Source: Phycisphaerales bacterium | Lineage (GTDB): Bacteria; Planctomycetota; Phycisphaerae; Phycisphaerales; UBA1924 | Direction: 5' to 3' | NCBI GenBank assembly: GCA_029260495.1 | Contig: JAJDDD010000020.1 | Coordinates: forward strand, 1-64,000 | Length of the DNA: 64,000 bases | Shown here: positions 1-8,578 of the stretch, piece after piece | Layout of the letters: every line of letters begins with the position of its first letter | How positions within the stretch are numbered: position 1 is the first letter of the stretch | Made by a program: the position numbers and the translations under genes | The notes under the pieces: generated by a model | What the model saw: the letters and a program-made list of their open reading frames with translations, nothing else | What the model was told of the DNA's origin: nothing | Database searches by the model: none

Positions 1-1
1 G

Positions 2-2233
2 CGGACGATTGGTTTGCAGCGCAACTGGTTTTGGTGGGGCGGGATCATGGGATTCATGCTCTGCACGTTCTTTTTTGCCCGACTATGGCGACGGGCCAAT
101 GTGCTCACGGATCAGGAATTCAACGAGTTACGGTATTCGGGCAAGCCTGCGGCCGGTCTGCGAATTTTTCAGGCCAGCTATATCTCGATGATTCGCAACA
201 CATTGACCATGAGCTGGGTCACGTTGGCGATGACGAAGATTCTCGACGTGACGTTGGAAATCCCCACGATCGTTTTTGTCAAAACCCAATGGTTGCCCCT
301 AATTATAGCCAAGGGCGTGGCGGTCGCCTCGGTGGTTGATACGGCCAGCATTGCCAGTTGGCCGATTGTTGGCGAAGCGGTTATCCCCGCCAAAGCTACC
401 GGCATTCTGATTTGCTTCGGCGTAGCGGCAGCATACACGACCATTGCTGGTCTTTGGGGGGTGATGGCCACCGATTTCTTCCAGTTTTTCTTTGCCATGA
501 CTGCCACCATCGTCTTGATGGCGGTGGTTTTGGGGGTTGCCGGCGGTCCGACGAACATGGTGAAACAAGCCAACGAAGCCGTCCAAAGCGGCATCGTGCA
601 AAACCGGGCAGCCGTAATTCGACAGGTGCTTGAGGAGGATGATCTCACCCGTAGTCTGCGCCCAGAATCAGCACCGGGAGATGGCGCAACGGTTGACCAG
701 GGATCGGCCGAGCAGGCTGCGCGAACGGTTGTTTCCAGCCTATTGGCAGACGGTTTGGTAGCCAGAGCTTCGGAACCTGCAGGGGTCTTGCTCTGGCGGG
801 CGGACGGTTTGAACCGTGAGCAGATGGTAGATCGGCTGAAACAACTGGATATCGAACAGAAATCGCAGGACACCTTATTAGCGCTATGGCAAGAAGCCTA
901 CACGTTTAGCAAGTCTTCGCTGACCGACGCTGCCGTGAGCAAAAAGCTGCTGGAAGGTGGGATCTTTTTCGAACTACAAGAGACTGCCAGCCGTTATCGG
1001 TTTGCCAAACTCAACTGGACGGAAGACGAACTGCAAGAAAAAATACGGGATGCGGGGGCCGAAGACGCGGGCGAAATCATGGCGGCTTGGCGCAAAGACC
1101 GGGTGCTTTCGTCCAAGAAGATCACCAGTTTCCTTCCACCTTTCGATCTTGAGGCCGGGTTCTTGGCCGTTTGGGCTTTTATTGTTTTCATCAGTCTGCA
1201 GTGGTGGGCTGGCGGGGCCGGAGATGGGTTTCTTGCCCAACGTATTTTTTCTTGCAAGGACGAGAAGCATTCCGTCTTTGCGATGCTTTGGTACAACTTC
1301 GCCATGTTCGTCATGCGTCCCTGGCCTTGGATTGTCGTGGGCATCGCGTCGCTGTTTCTTGTGCCTGATGTGGCTGCGTACGGGGCGCATTACGACCAAG
1401 AACACGCCTATGTAATCATGCTCATGAAGTATTTGCCGGTGGGTCTCAAAGGTCTGATGGTTGCGGCTCTGATGGCAGCTTATATGTCGACGATTTCGAC
1501 GCATGTGAATTTTGGCGCTTCTTATGTGGTGAACGATCTCTACAAGCGATTTATTCATCCGCAAGGAAGCGAAAAGGAACTAGTGCGAGTTTCACAAATT
1601 GCTTCGATCTTCTTAGCGATCATCGCGGGGATTTGGGCTTTTTATGCCCAGTCGGTCGGCGATCAGTGGTTTATCTACTTCGAGATGATGTCGGGGGCCG
1701 GCATTGTGATCCCGTTGCGATGGTATTGGTGGCGAATCAGCGCCTGGACTGAAATCTCGGCAATGATTTCGTCGCTGGTGATCTTTTTGCTCATGCGATC
1801 GACGACCGTATTTCACTCCCTGTTCAACTTGCTGGGCATGCCCGAATTTTGGCTCGAAGAATATGCCGTTCGGTTTACGGTCAACTTGATACTGACCGCC
1901 GTGGTATGGCTGACGGTCACGTTCCTGACTGGCCCAGAAAACAAGGATCATCTAGTAAAATTCTACAAACGGGTTCGACCTGCCGGTTCTTGGGGACCGA
2001 TTCCCGAATTGGCCGGCAACCCAGACCATCTGACCGTGGGTTGGCGAGAGTGGTTTGCGTGGATCTTGGGCGTGACTGGTTTGTTCTCGATGATCTTCTC
2101 GCTCGGCCACGCCTGCTTTGGCAACTACCCAGCCTCGTTCGGCTTTGCCGGATATGCTGTGGTCGCTACGGTGTTGCTGTTTAGGCAAATCGGCAAGATG
2201 GATTGGACGAGCATCCATACCGAAGCGGAGTAG
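2..2233 (+). CDS. Sodium:solute symporter family protein, copy 1 (5' end outside window)
   Basis: This is a polytopic membrane transporter of the SSS (solute:Na+ symporter) family; the substrate is unknown. The reading frame is open to the left edge (R-T-I-G-L before Q-R-N-W), so about 75 N-terminal residues are missing compared with the neighbouring full-length paralogue. The frame shows hydrophobic helices and the conserved GDGFLAQRIFSCKDEKHS stretch, which is identical or nearly so in copy 2. A soluble insert of roughly 180 residues, rich in charged residues and Gln, interrupts the helices after the VLGVAGG segment; typical SSS proteins lack anything so long there. The gene is followed after about 85 bp by copy 2 on the same strand. 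The family call is strong, the substrate cannot be given. Confidence 0.85.
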   Translation, partial: RTIGLQRNWFWWGGIMGFMLCTFFFARLWRRANVLTDQEFNELRYSGKPAAGLRIFQASYISMIRNTLTMSWVTLAMTKILDVTLEIPTIVFVKTQWLPLIIAKGVAVASVVDTASIASWPIVGEAVIPAKATGILICFGVAAAYTTIAGLWGVMATDFFQFFFAMTATIVLMAVVLGVAGGPTNMVKQANEAVQSGIVQNRAAVIRQVLEEDDLTRSLRPESAPGDGATVDQGSAEQAARTVVSSLLADGLVARASEPAGVLLWRADGLNREQMVDRLKQLDIEQKSQDTLLALWQEAYTFSKSSLTDAAVSKKLLEGGIFFELQETASRYRFAKLNWTEDELQEKIRDAGAEDAGEIMAAWRKDRVLSSKKITSFLPPFDLEAGFLAVWAFIVFISLQWWAGGAGDGFLAQRIFSCKDEKHSVFAMLWYNFAMFVMRPWPWIVVGIASLFLVPDVAAYGAHYDQEHAYVIMLMKYLPVGLKGLMVAALMAAYMSTISTHVNFGASYVVNDLYKRFIHPQGSEKELVRVSQIASIFLAIIAGIWAFYAQSVGDQWFIYFEMMSGAGIVIPLRWYWWRISAWTEISAMISSLVIFLLMRSTTVFHSLFNLLGMPEFWLEEYAVRFTVNLILTAVVWLTVTFLTGPENKDHLVKFYKRVRPAGSWGPIPELAGNPDHLTVGWREWFAWILGVTGLFSMIFSLGHACFGNYPASFGFAGYAVVATVLLFRQIGKMDWTSIHTEAE

Positions 2234-2317
2234 CGAGCATCGGTCACAAACAATGTCCGATCAGTCGGTAGCGACTGTCTTATTCGATTCGTCCGCGTAC
2301 TGAAGGAAATTCATCGG

Positions 2318-4765
2318 ATGCAAACACTCGACCCGCTGGTCTCTTGGGATTGGGCCGTCATTGGAACTTTTTTCGCGATCACCATCGCGATTGGCCTCTA
2401 TTTCTCTCGAAGAGCCGTCAGCAGTTTGTCGGACTATTTTGTGGCCGGGCGGAAGATGACCTGGTGGGTAGCCGGCACGTCGATGGTGGCCACCAGCTTT
2501 GCGGCGGATACACCCTTGTTAATCTCGGGCTGGACGCGGTCGATTGGTATGCAGCGTCATTGGTTTTGGTGGGGCGGGATCATGGGATTCATGCTCTGCA
2601 CGTTCTTTTTTGCCCGACTGTGGCGACGTGCCAATGTGCTTACGGATCAGGAATTCAACGAATTGCGGTACGCGGGAAAACCCGCAGCTGGTTTGCGAAT
2701 TTTCCAGGCCACGTATATCTCGATGATTCGCAACACGCTGACCATGAGCTGGGTCACTTTGGCGATGACGAAGATTCTCGACGTGGCGCTGGATATCCCC
2801 ACGATCGTGTTCGTCAAAACCCAATGGCTGCCGTTGATTGTGGCCAAGGGAGTGGCAGTCGCCTCGGTGGTTGACACCGCCAGCATTGCCAGTTGGCCAG
2901 TCGTCGGCGAGGCGATTATCCCCGCCAAAGCAACCGTCATTCTCGTTTGCTTCGGCGTGGCAGCGGCCTACACGACCCTTGCCGGGCTTTGGGGGGTGAT
3001 GGCCACCGATTTCTTTCAGTTCTTCTTCGCCATGACGGCCACGATCGTTTTGATGGCGGTTGTTCTGGGAGTTGCCGGCGGAGCCACGAGCATGGTGGAA
3101 CAAGCCAACGAGGCCGTTAAGAGCGGTATCGTGAAAAACCGGGCAGCCGTCGAGCGGCAGGTGCTCAAGGAAGAAGTTCTCACGAATAGTTTGCTTCCCA
3201 AACCTAGAAACGGCATACCCATCGATGAACAAGCGTCGCAACAAACTGCACAGGCAGCCATCACGAGCCTGTTAGCCAGTGGCCTGATCGGCAAGACATC
3301 TACTGAAGGCGCGCTGCTTTGGCAGGCGGACGGTTTGAACCGCGAGCAGCTGACTCAGCGGCTTGAGCAACTCGACATTCCACCAGAGCAGAAAAACGCA
3401 TTTTTGTCGCAATGGGAAGATGCCTACACGTTCAGCATGTTGGGGCTGACCAGCACTGCACTGCGTGACAAGTTGCTCGGGAGTGGAATCCTGTTCGAGC
3501 TCCAACCGGTCAAAGCCGGTGGTTCGGTTATCCGCTATCGGTTTGCCAAACTCGACTGGACAGAAGAACAACTCCAACAGGAAATTCGCAAAGCGGGTGT
3601 CGAAGATACCAGCGAGGCGATGGCTGCTTGGCGTAAGGATCAGGTGCTTTCGTCCAATAAAATCACCAGCTTCCTTCCACCTTTCGATCTCAAGGCCGGG
3701 TTCCTCGCTGTTTGGGCATTTATTGTTTTCATCAGCCTGCAGTGGTGGGCTGGCGCAGCCGGGGACGGATTTATCGCACAGCGTATTTTTTCGTGCAAGG
3801 ACGAGAAACACTCGGTCCTTGCGATGCTCTGGTACAACTTCACCATGTTCGTCGTACGACCCTGGCCTTGGATTGTGGTGGGCATTGCATCGCTCTTTCT
3901 CATCCCAGATGTGACTGCTTACGGGGCGCATTACGACGAAGAGCACGCCTATGTGATTATGTTTATGAAATACCTGCCGGTGGGTCTCAAAGGGCTGATG
4001 GTTGCAGCTTTACTGGCGGCTTATATGTCAACGATTTCGACGCACGTGAATTTTGGCGCTTCTTATGTCGTGAACGATCTCTACAAGCGATTCATTCATC
4101 CGCAAGGAAGCGAAAAAGAACTGGTGCGTATTTCGCAGCTTGCTTCGATTTTCTTGGCAACCTTGGCGGGGATTTGGGCTTTTTATTCCAAATCGATTGG
4201 CGATCAGTGGCTTGTCTACTTCGAAATGATGTCGGGGGCAGGCATTGTGATCCCGTTGCGATGGTATTGGTGGCGCATCAACGCCTGGACCGAATTATCG
4301 GCGATGCTTTCGTCGTTGGGAATCTTCTTACTCCTGAAATTTACCGTCGTCATTCACACCCTGCTGGGCATGCCTGAATTTTGGCTCGAGGATTACGCCG
4401 TTCGGTTTACGGTCAACTTGATCCTCACCGCGGCGGTGTGGTTGCCGGTTACCTTCCTCACCGGCCCAGAAAGCAAGGATCATTTGGTGAAATTCTACAA
4501 GCGGGTTCGACCCGCCGGTTCTTGGGGGCCAATCCCCGATTTGGCTGGCAACCCCGACCATCTGACCGTGGGATGGCGAGAGTGGTTAGCGTGGATTTTG
4601 GGCGTCACCGGGCTGTTCTCGATGATCTTCTCGCTCGGCCACGCCTGCTTTGGCAACTACTCGCACTCGTTCGGCTTTGCCGGATATGCTGTGGTCGCTA
4701 CGGTGTTGCTGTTTAGGCAAATCGGCAAGATGGATTGGACGAGCATCCATACCGAAGCGGAGTAG
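2318..4765 (+). CDS. Sodium:solute symporter family protein, copy 2
   Basis: This 815-residue SSS-family transporter is the tandem paralogue of the upstream gene; most residues match outside the insert. The first hydrophobic helix starts near residue 14 (WAVIGTFFAITIAIGLYF) and is followed by a conserved D-Y-F-V-A-G-R-K-M-T-W-W motif typical of the family's N-terminus. A soluble insert lies at about residues 265-455 between membrane segments and is the least conserved part between the copies. The ATG at 2318 has GAAGGAAA about ten bases upstream. The last ~97 nt including the stop are identical to copy 1 although the interiors differ. The gene converges on the secreted protein gene at 4857. 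The substrate is unknown; a sugar or organic acid would fit planctomycete relatives, but that is inference. Confidence 0.9.
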   Translation: MQTLDPLVSWDWAVIGTFFAITIAIGLYFSRRAVSSLSDYFVAGRKMTWWVAGTSMVATSFAADTPLLISGWTRSIGMQRHWFWWGGIMGFMLCTFFFARLWRRANVLTDQEFNELRYAGKPAAGLRIFQATYISMIRNTLTMSWVTLAMTKILDVALDIPTIVFVKTQWLPLIVAKGVAVASVVDTASIASWPVVGEAIIPAKATVILVCFGVAAAYTTLAGLWGVMATDFFQFFFAMTATIVLMAVVLGVAGGATSMVEQANEAVKSGIVKNRAAVERQVLKEEVLTNSLLPKPRNGIPIDEQASQQTAQAAITSLLASGLIGKTSTEGALLWQADGLNREQLTQRLEQLDIPPEQKNAFLSQWEDAYTFSMLGLTSTALRDKLLGSGILFELQPVKAGGSVIRYRFAKLDWTEEQLQQEIRKAGVEDTSEAMAAWRKDQVLSSNKITSFLPPFDLKAGFLAVWAFIVFISLQWWAGAAGDGFIAQRIFSCKDEKHSVLAMLWYNFTMFVVRPWPWIVVGIASLFLIPDVTAYGAHYDEEHAYVIMFMKYLPVGLKGLMVAALLAAYMSTISTHVNFGASYVVNDLYKRFIHPQGSEKELVRISQLASIFLATLAGIWAFYSKSIGDQWLVYFEMMSGAGIVIPLRWYWWRINAWTELSAMLSSLGIFLLLKFTVVIHTLLGMPEFWLEDYAVRFTVNLILTAAVWLPVTFLTGPESKDHLVKFYKRVRPAGSWGPIPDLAGNPDHLTVGWREWLAWILGVTGLFSMIFSLGHACFGNYSHSFGFAGYAVVATVLLFRQIGKMDWTSIHTEAE

Positions 4766-4773
4766 TTTTCGAC

Positions 4774-4833
4774 GGTGGGTTTCGCTTTGCTGCACCCACC
4801 CTACAGCTGACGTTCCCGACCAGGATGGTCGGG
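4774..4833. terminator. Two stem-loops between convergent genes
   Basis: GGTGGGT at 4774-4780 pairs with ACCCACC at 4794-4800, and CCCGACC at 4815-4821 pairs with GGTCGGG at 4827-4833. They lie between two converging genes and could end transcription from both sides, although neither has a strong T-tract. The first resembles the dispersed GGTGGGT...ACCCACC hairpins common in planctomycete genomes, so it may instead be a repeat element. Confidence 0.45.
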
Positions 4834-4856
4834 CTATATAATCCCGTTGCACCGGG

Positions 4857-6359
4857 CTACTTCGCATGCACCGCTTCGGCAAACGGTTCGGCATAGTGGA
4901 TGGCGTATCCTGCACATCCAGGCGTGTGGGTGAGAACTGTTTTGAGTGTGCTTATTTGGCGGTGGAAATACGACCACGGGTAGATTCCCATAGTCGTGCC
5001 TTTGTCGACATCGTCGCCGGTGCCCAATTCCATCGAAGTAAACACGTCGACCTCGTGCTTCTCGCCGAGTTCAAACTCCCTGAGGCAAGTGAACACCAAC
5101 CCGTTGAGGCCGGTCACTCGAACGCGGTAGGACATAATGCCGACGTTGTCCATCAGTGGAAAAAGTGCTTCAAGTATGGGCTGTTTGCCGGTCTCGGTGT
5201 CGTAGGTAAATTTGGCATTTCCGTCCGCATCAAGTTCGTCCCACCAGAAGGGGATATCAACGCCTAGCTCCACGCCCACTTCTTTTGTTTTGCGGCGTAG
5301 TTTTTGGTTTAATTCAATGTAATCGCGAATGATGATCCGTCGCTCATCGTCATCGTGCCAGCCGGGTAATACATAGGGTTCGTTGTCGAGGTGGACTGCC
5401 TGAAACCGCTCGTTTGGGGATCCATCCTCATTGAATTTAGCAAGGGTATCGACTAAATCGAGCATGCGTTGGTGATTCTCTCGGAAGACATAAGAGGGGG
5501 CTCCGTCCAGCGCATGAATGGTGATGCCAAGCGACTCGGCCGATGCGTTGAAAGCCCTATGCTCGTCGGCAAAGCGCATCTCGATTTCGCCATCCTCATA
5601 GTCGTAGTGGATTTGGCAATACAGATCGGTAATACCCTGAGTACGACAAAGCTCAAGCAGGAGATAAGTCCTGCGCCGGTCTGGCAGAACAATATCCGTT
5701 TCCCAAAACCAGAGTGCCTTTCTCAATGTTTTGGATTCCGTTGACTTGGAGGTACTCGGCTCGGTCGCCTCAGAAGAGATCGCCAATGATTCAAGGGCTA
5801 CCCAGGCCGTACCCGATCCCTCGACAAAAATTCGCACAAATCCAGCGCGCTCAGCACCGGTGAAGTCGTTGGGAACAGCAAATCGTAATTCACTCCACTT
5901 GCGCGGGTCGAGTTTGCCGGCGTCAATGGTTCCGATCGTGGTTCCAGCCGCTTCGGGGTTGGTGCCAGCCACGATTTCTACCTTTGCTTGCCGTTGGCCT
6001 AAGCTCCCCAAGATGCGAACACAGATATCAGCCCCCGAGGTAATTTCGAGAAGATCATCGGCAGCGGAAGATCGTTCGTCGAACAATGGGATGATCGCCC
6101 CCATCCCTTCTGCGCGAGCTTGCTCGGCAAGCTCGACTCGCCAAGCGAGGTGCTGAGGTTCGCCTAGCTCGACAATATCGTCGGTCACCTGGTCGGGTTT
6201 TCCGCCCCAAGCGCGATAGAATCCGCCGCGGTCAGTTTGAATAGTATGCCCGAAATCGGCGATCAGCATCATGGAATCGTCCGCTGTGGCGCTAAAAGTC
6301 AGTATTGAAAACAGGGCAAAAAGAACGACGCATCCAGTCGCTGCGATTTTTGTTGACAT
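4857..6359 (-). CDS. Secreted TIM-barrel-like protein, possible glycosidase
   Basis: This exported protein of about 500 residues has an unknown exact role. An ATG at 6359 is preferred because it opens a clean signal peptide (MSTKIAATGCVVLFALFSI...SATA) and has AGGA upstream; an in-frame start at 6407 would add a 16-residue non-signal tail. The N-terminal third looks like a beta-rich carbohydrate-binding-type fold, and the C-terminal part (from about residue 220) reads as a (beta/alpha)-barrel with FQAVHLDNEPY, where the acidic pair sits as in many glycoside hydrolases, and GVDIPFWWDEL. I do not recognise a named family. It converges on the symporter pair, so a role in releasing a solute that the symporter takes up is conceivable, but this is only inference from position. 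Confidence 0.65.
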   Translation of the reverse strand: MSTKIAATGCVVLFALFSILTFSATADDSMMLIADFGHTIQTDRGGFYRAWGGKPDQVTDDIVELGEPQHLAWRVELAEQARAEGMGAIIPLFDERSSAADDLLEITSGADICVRILGSLGQRQAKVEIVAGTNPEAAGTTIGTIDAGKLDPRKWSELRFAVPNDFTGAERAGFVRIFVEGSGTAWVALESLAISSEATEPSTSKSTESKTLRKALWFWETDIVLPDRRRTYLLLELCRTQGITDLYCQIHYDYEDGEIEMRFADEHRAFNASAESLGITIHALDGAPSYVFRENHQRMLDLVDTLAKFNEDGSPNERFQAVHLDNEPYVLPGWHDDDERRIIIRDYIELNQKLRRKTKEVGVELGVDIPFWWDELDADGNAKFTYDTETGKQPILEALFPLMDNVGIMSYRVRVTGLNGLVFTCLREFELGEKHEVDVFTSMELGTGDDVDKGTTMGIYPWSYFHRQISTLKTVLTHTPGCAGYAIHYAEPFAEAVHAK

Positions 6360-6638
6360 CGGTGGTGTCCTGAAAGAATTGGGGAACGGGTTGAAAAAAC
6401 ATGTCAAGCGGATACCTCACGCTACAGGACAGCGGGCAGGAACTCAAGTGACTGCTCTTATTTCTTATTCAGCCGTTAACCTATATTTTTCCAACGCATT
6501 ACCTGACACAGGCACGTACATTTACGTCAACTCTTTGAGAACACGGGATTAGACGACCTGAATGCCCTCTTTAATAGGGAATGCAAAGAGAGGTATAATC
6601 GTCGTCGCGTGGCAATGAGAACGAGGAGCTTGCCAAAG

Positions 6639-8513
6639 TTAGGCAGCTTGGCGCTGTTGAGATTGAAGAGTGCTGCGACTTGGTATGCCCGACTCTTGGA
6701 CGGGAATGATCTGGTGAAGGGCAGCGCGAAGGGTTTCGTTCGGAGCGTTTGTAAGTTCCTCGATTCCACGGATATCGTTGATCACCTGCAACAAGCTTCT
6801 TGGTTCGCCAAGAGCAATTCTTATTTTCTCATGCCGGGTCGGCTGATGTTTTTCACTACTACCATATAGTTCTTCGTACAGTTTTTCGCCGGGGCGTAGC
6901 CCTGTCACTTCGATCTCGATATCGTCTCCCACGCGTAGTCCAGAAAGGCGGATCATGTCTTTGGCTAAGTCCATGATTCTTACGGGATCGCCCATTTCGA
7001 GGACAAATATCTCGCCCCCCTGCCCCATCGCCCCAGCTTGGATAACCAACTGGGCAGCCTCTGGAATCATCATAAAGTAACGAATCATGTCTGGATGCGT
7101 GACGGTAATGGGTCCACCTCGCTCGATTTGCTGGCGAAAAATTGGCACCACACTGCCTGCGGAATCGAGCACGTTGCCAAATCGTACGGTAACCAATCGA
7201 CACGACGAGGTGCTTGCTTTTGCTTGGACATATTGTTCGGCGAGTCGTTTGCAGGATCCCATCACGCTGGTTGGATTCACCGCCTTATCGGTGGAGATCA
7301 TCACGAAGCCTTCCGCCTGATACTCCTCGGCTAAATCGACCAGATTGCGAGTGGCTAGGACAATGTTTTTTACGGCTTCGCCGACGTGTTGTTCCATGAG
7401 CGGGACATGCTTATAAGCGGCAGCATGAAAAATGATGTCGGGCTGATGTTGCTCAAAAACGGCTGCCAAGCGTTCGCGGTCGGTGAGATCGGCCAGGACG
7501 ACTTCGATATGGGCATCGGGCGCGAGTCGACGCAATTCGCGTTCGACAAAAAACTGGCCTGTTTCTGAGCGGTCAACAAGGACTAGCTTCGTGGTGGAGA
7601 GCTTCAATAGTTGCCTGCAAATTTCGGAGCCGATGCTTCCCGCACTTCCTGTAACTAAAACCGTACGTCCAGAAACCCAGTGTTGAATACTCTCGGTGTC
7701 AAGCGTCACCGAAGGTCGGCGCAATAGGTCTGCGATAGCGACGGGTCGCGGGTTGACGGCGACCCGTTCGTGCAAGAGTTGTTCGTAGCTCGGCAAAACT
7801 TTCACACGGAATCGGTGTTGCCCTGCTAATGCGACCAATGCTCGCACTTCTTTACCGGGCAGCGAGCCTGCGGTGATGAGCACTTCATCAATTTTGTGTT
7901 TTTCGGCCAAGTTTGCGATATCGTGATGCTTGCCAAGCACAGGAACGCCGGCAATTCGACGGCCTTGAATATTTGCTCGCTGGTCGACAAAACCAACCGG
8001 ATGATAGTCGAGCCCAGAGCTACCACGAATACTACGCAAGAGTGCCTCGCCCGCATCATTAGCCCCGACTATAAGAGCGGAAGTTCCTCGTCGGGGGGCA
8101 AACATGCGCCAATCGCTATCTCGCATGAGCCGAGGAATCGTACGGAGCGTGGCTAGAAGACACAGGGTGACTCCCCAATCTAATAGAATAATGCTGCGAG
8201 GGATCGTTACCGAAGTGAGTGCAACCGTGTCGACTAAGATAATTCCGATCGAGCTGATCGAAACTGTTCGGGCAATGACGAGGACATCTCGAAAAGTGAC
8301 GTATCGAGAGAACTCAAGATGCAAACGCGAATGGACAAACGCGACGAGCTTCACCCCTAATACCAAGCCGAAAGTTGATAAAAAGATCGACGTTGTAGGG
8401 CGGTCTAAATCACCATCAAAACGCACTAAAAACGCAGCGTAGTAAGCAATAGCGCCCACAGATAGCAAAGCAGCCAGTCCACCTAGGAGGCGTAGGGCGC
8501 GTTTGACGTTCAT
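6639..8513 (-). CDS. CapD/FlaA1-type nucleotide-sugar 4,6-dehydratase (membrane-bound)
   Basis: This is a polysaccharide biosynthesis protein of the CapD/WbpM/FlaA1 extended SDR group, which converts UDP-GlcNAc to 4-keto-6-deoxy sugars. Counting from an upstream in-frame ATG at 8540, it has four N-terminal membrane helices (to about residue 138), a first Rossmann-like region (ALIVGANDAGEAL), then the SDR domain with TGSAGSIGSE at about 297-306, the AAAYKHVPLME motif near 373 and TDKAVNPTSVMGSCKR at about 417-432. The length of about 625-633 residues fits the family. The start at 8513 is chosen because AGGAAAA lies six bases upstream; the ATG at 8540 has no ribosome-binding site. It is the last gene of the leftward polysaccharide block. 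Its product could feed the aminotransferase encoded at 28,704. Confidence 0.9.
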   Translation of the reverse strand: MNVKRALRLLGGLAALLSVGAIAYYAAFLVRFDGDLDRPTTSIFLSTFGLVLGVKLVAFVHSRLHLEFSRYVTFRDVLVIARTVSISSIGIILVDTVALTSVTIPRSIILLDWGVTLCLLATLRTIPRLMRDSDWRMFAPRRGTSALIVGANDAGEALLRSIRGSSGLDYHPVGFVDQRANIQGRRIAGVPVLGKHHDIANLAEKHKIDEVLITAGSLPGKEVRALVALAGQHRFRVKVLPSYEQLLHERVAVNPRPVAIADLLRRPSVTLDTESIQHWVSGRTVLVTGSAGSIGSEICRQLLKLSTTKLVLVDRSETGQFFVERELRRLAPDAHIEVVLADLTDRERLAAVFEQHQPDIIFHAAAYKHVPLMEQHVGEAVKNIVLATRNLVDLAEEYQAEGFVMISTDKAVNPTSVMGSCKRLAEQYVQAKASTSSCRLVTVRFGNVLDSAGSVVPIFRQQIERGGPITVTHPDMIRYFMMIPEAAQLVIQAGAMGQGGEIFVLEMGDPVRIMDLAKDMIRLSGLRVGDDIEIEVTGLRPGEKLYEELYGSSEKHQPTRHEKIRIALGEPRSLLQVINDIRGIEELTNAPNETLRAALHQIIPVQESGIPSRSTLQSQQRQAA

Positions 8514-8578
8514 CGTTTTTCCTAGTGCTTCGAAGTTCATTATTTATAATTCGTTTTGTCTACGCTACCCAAACCAGC

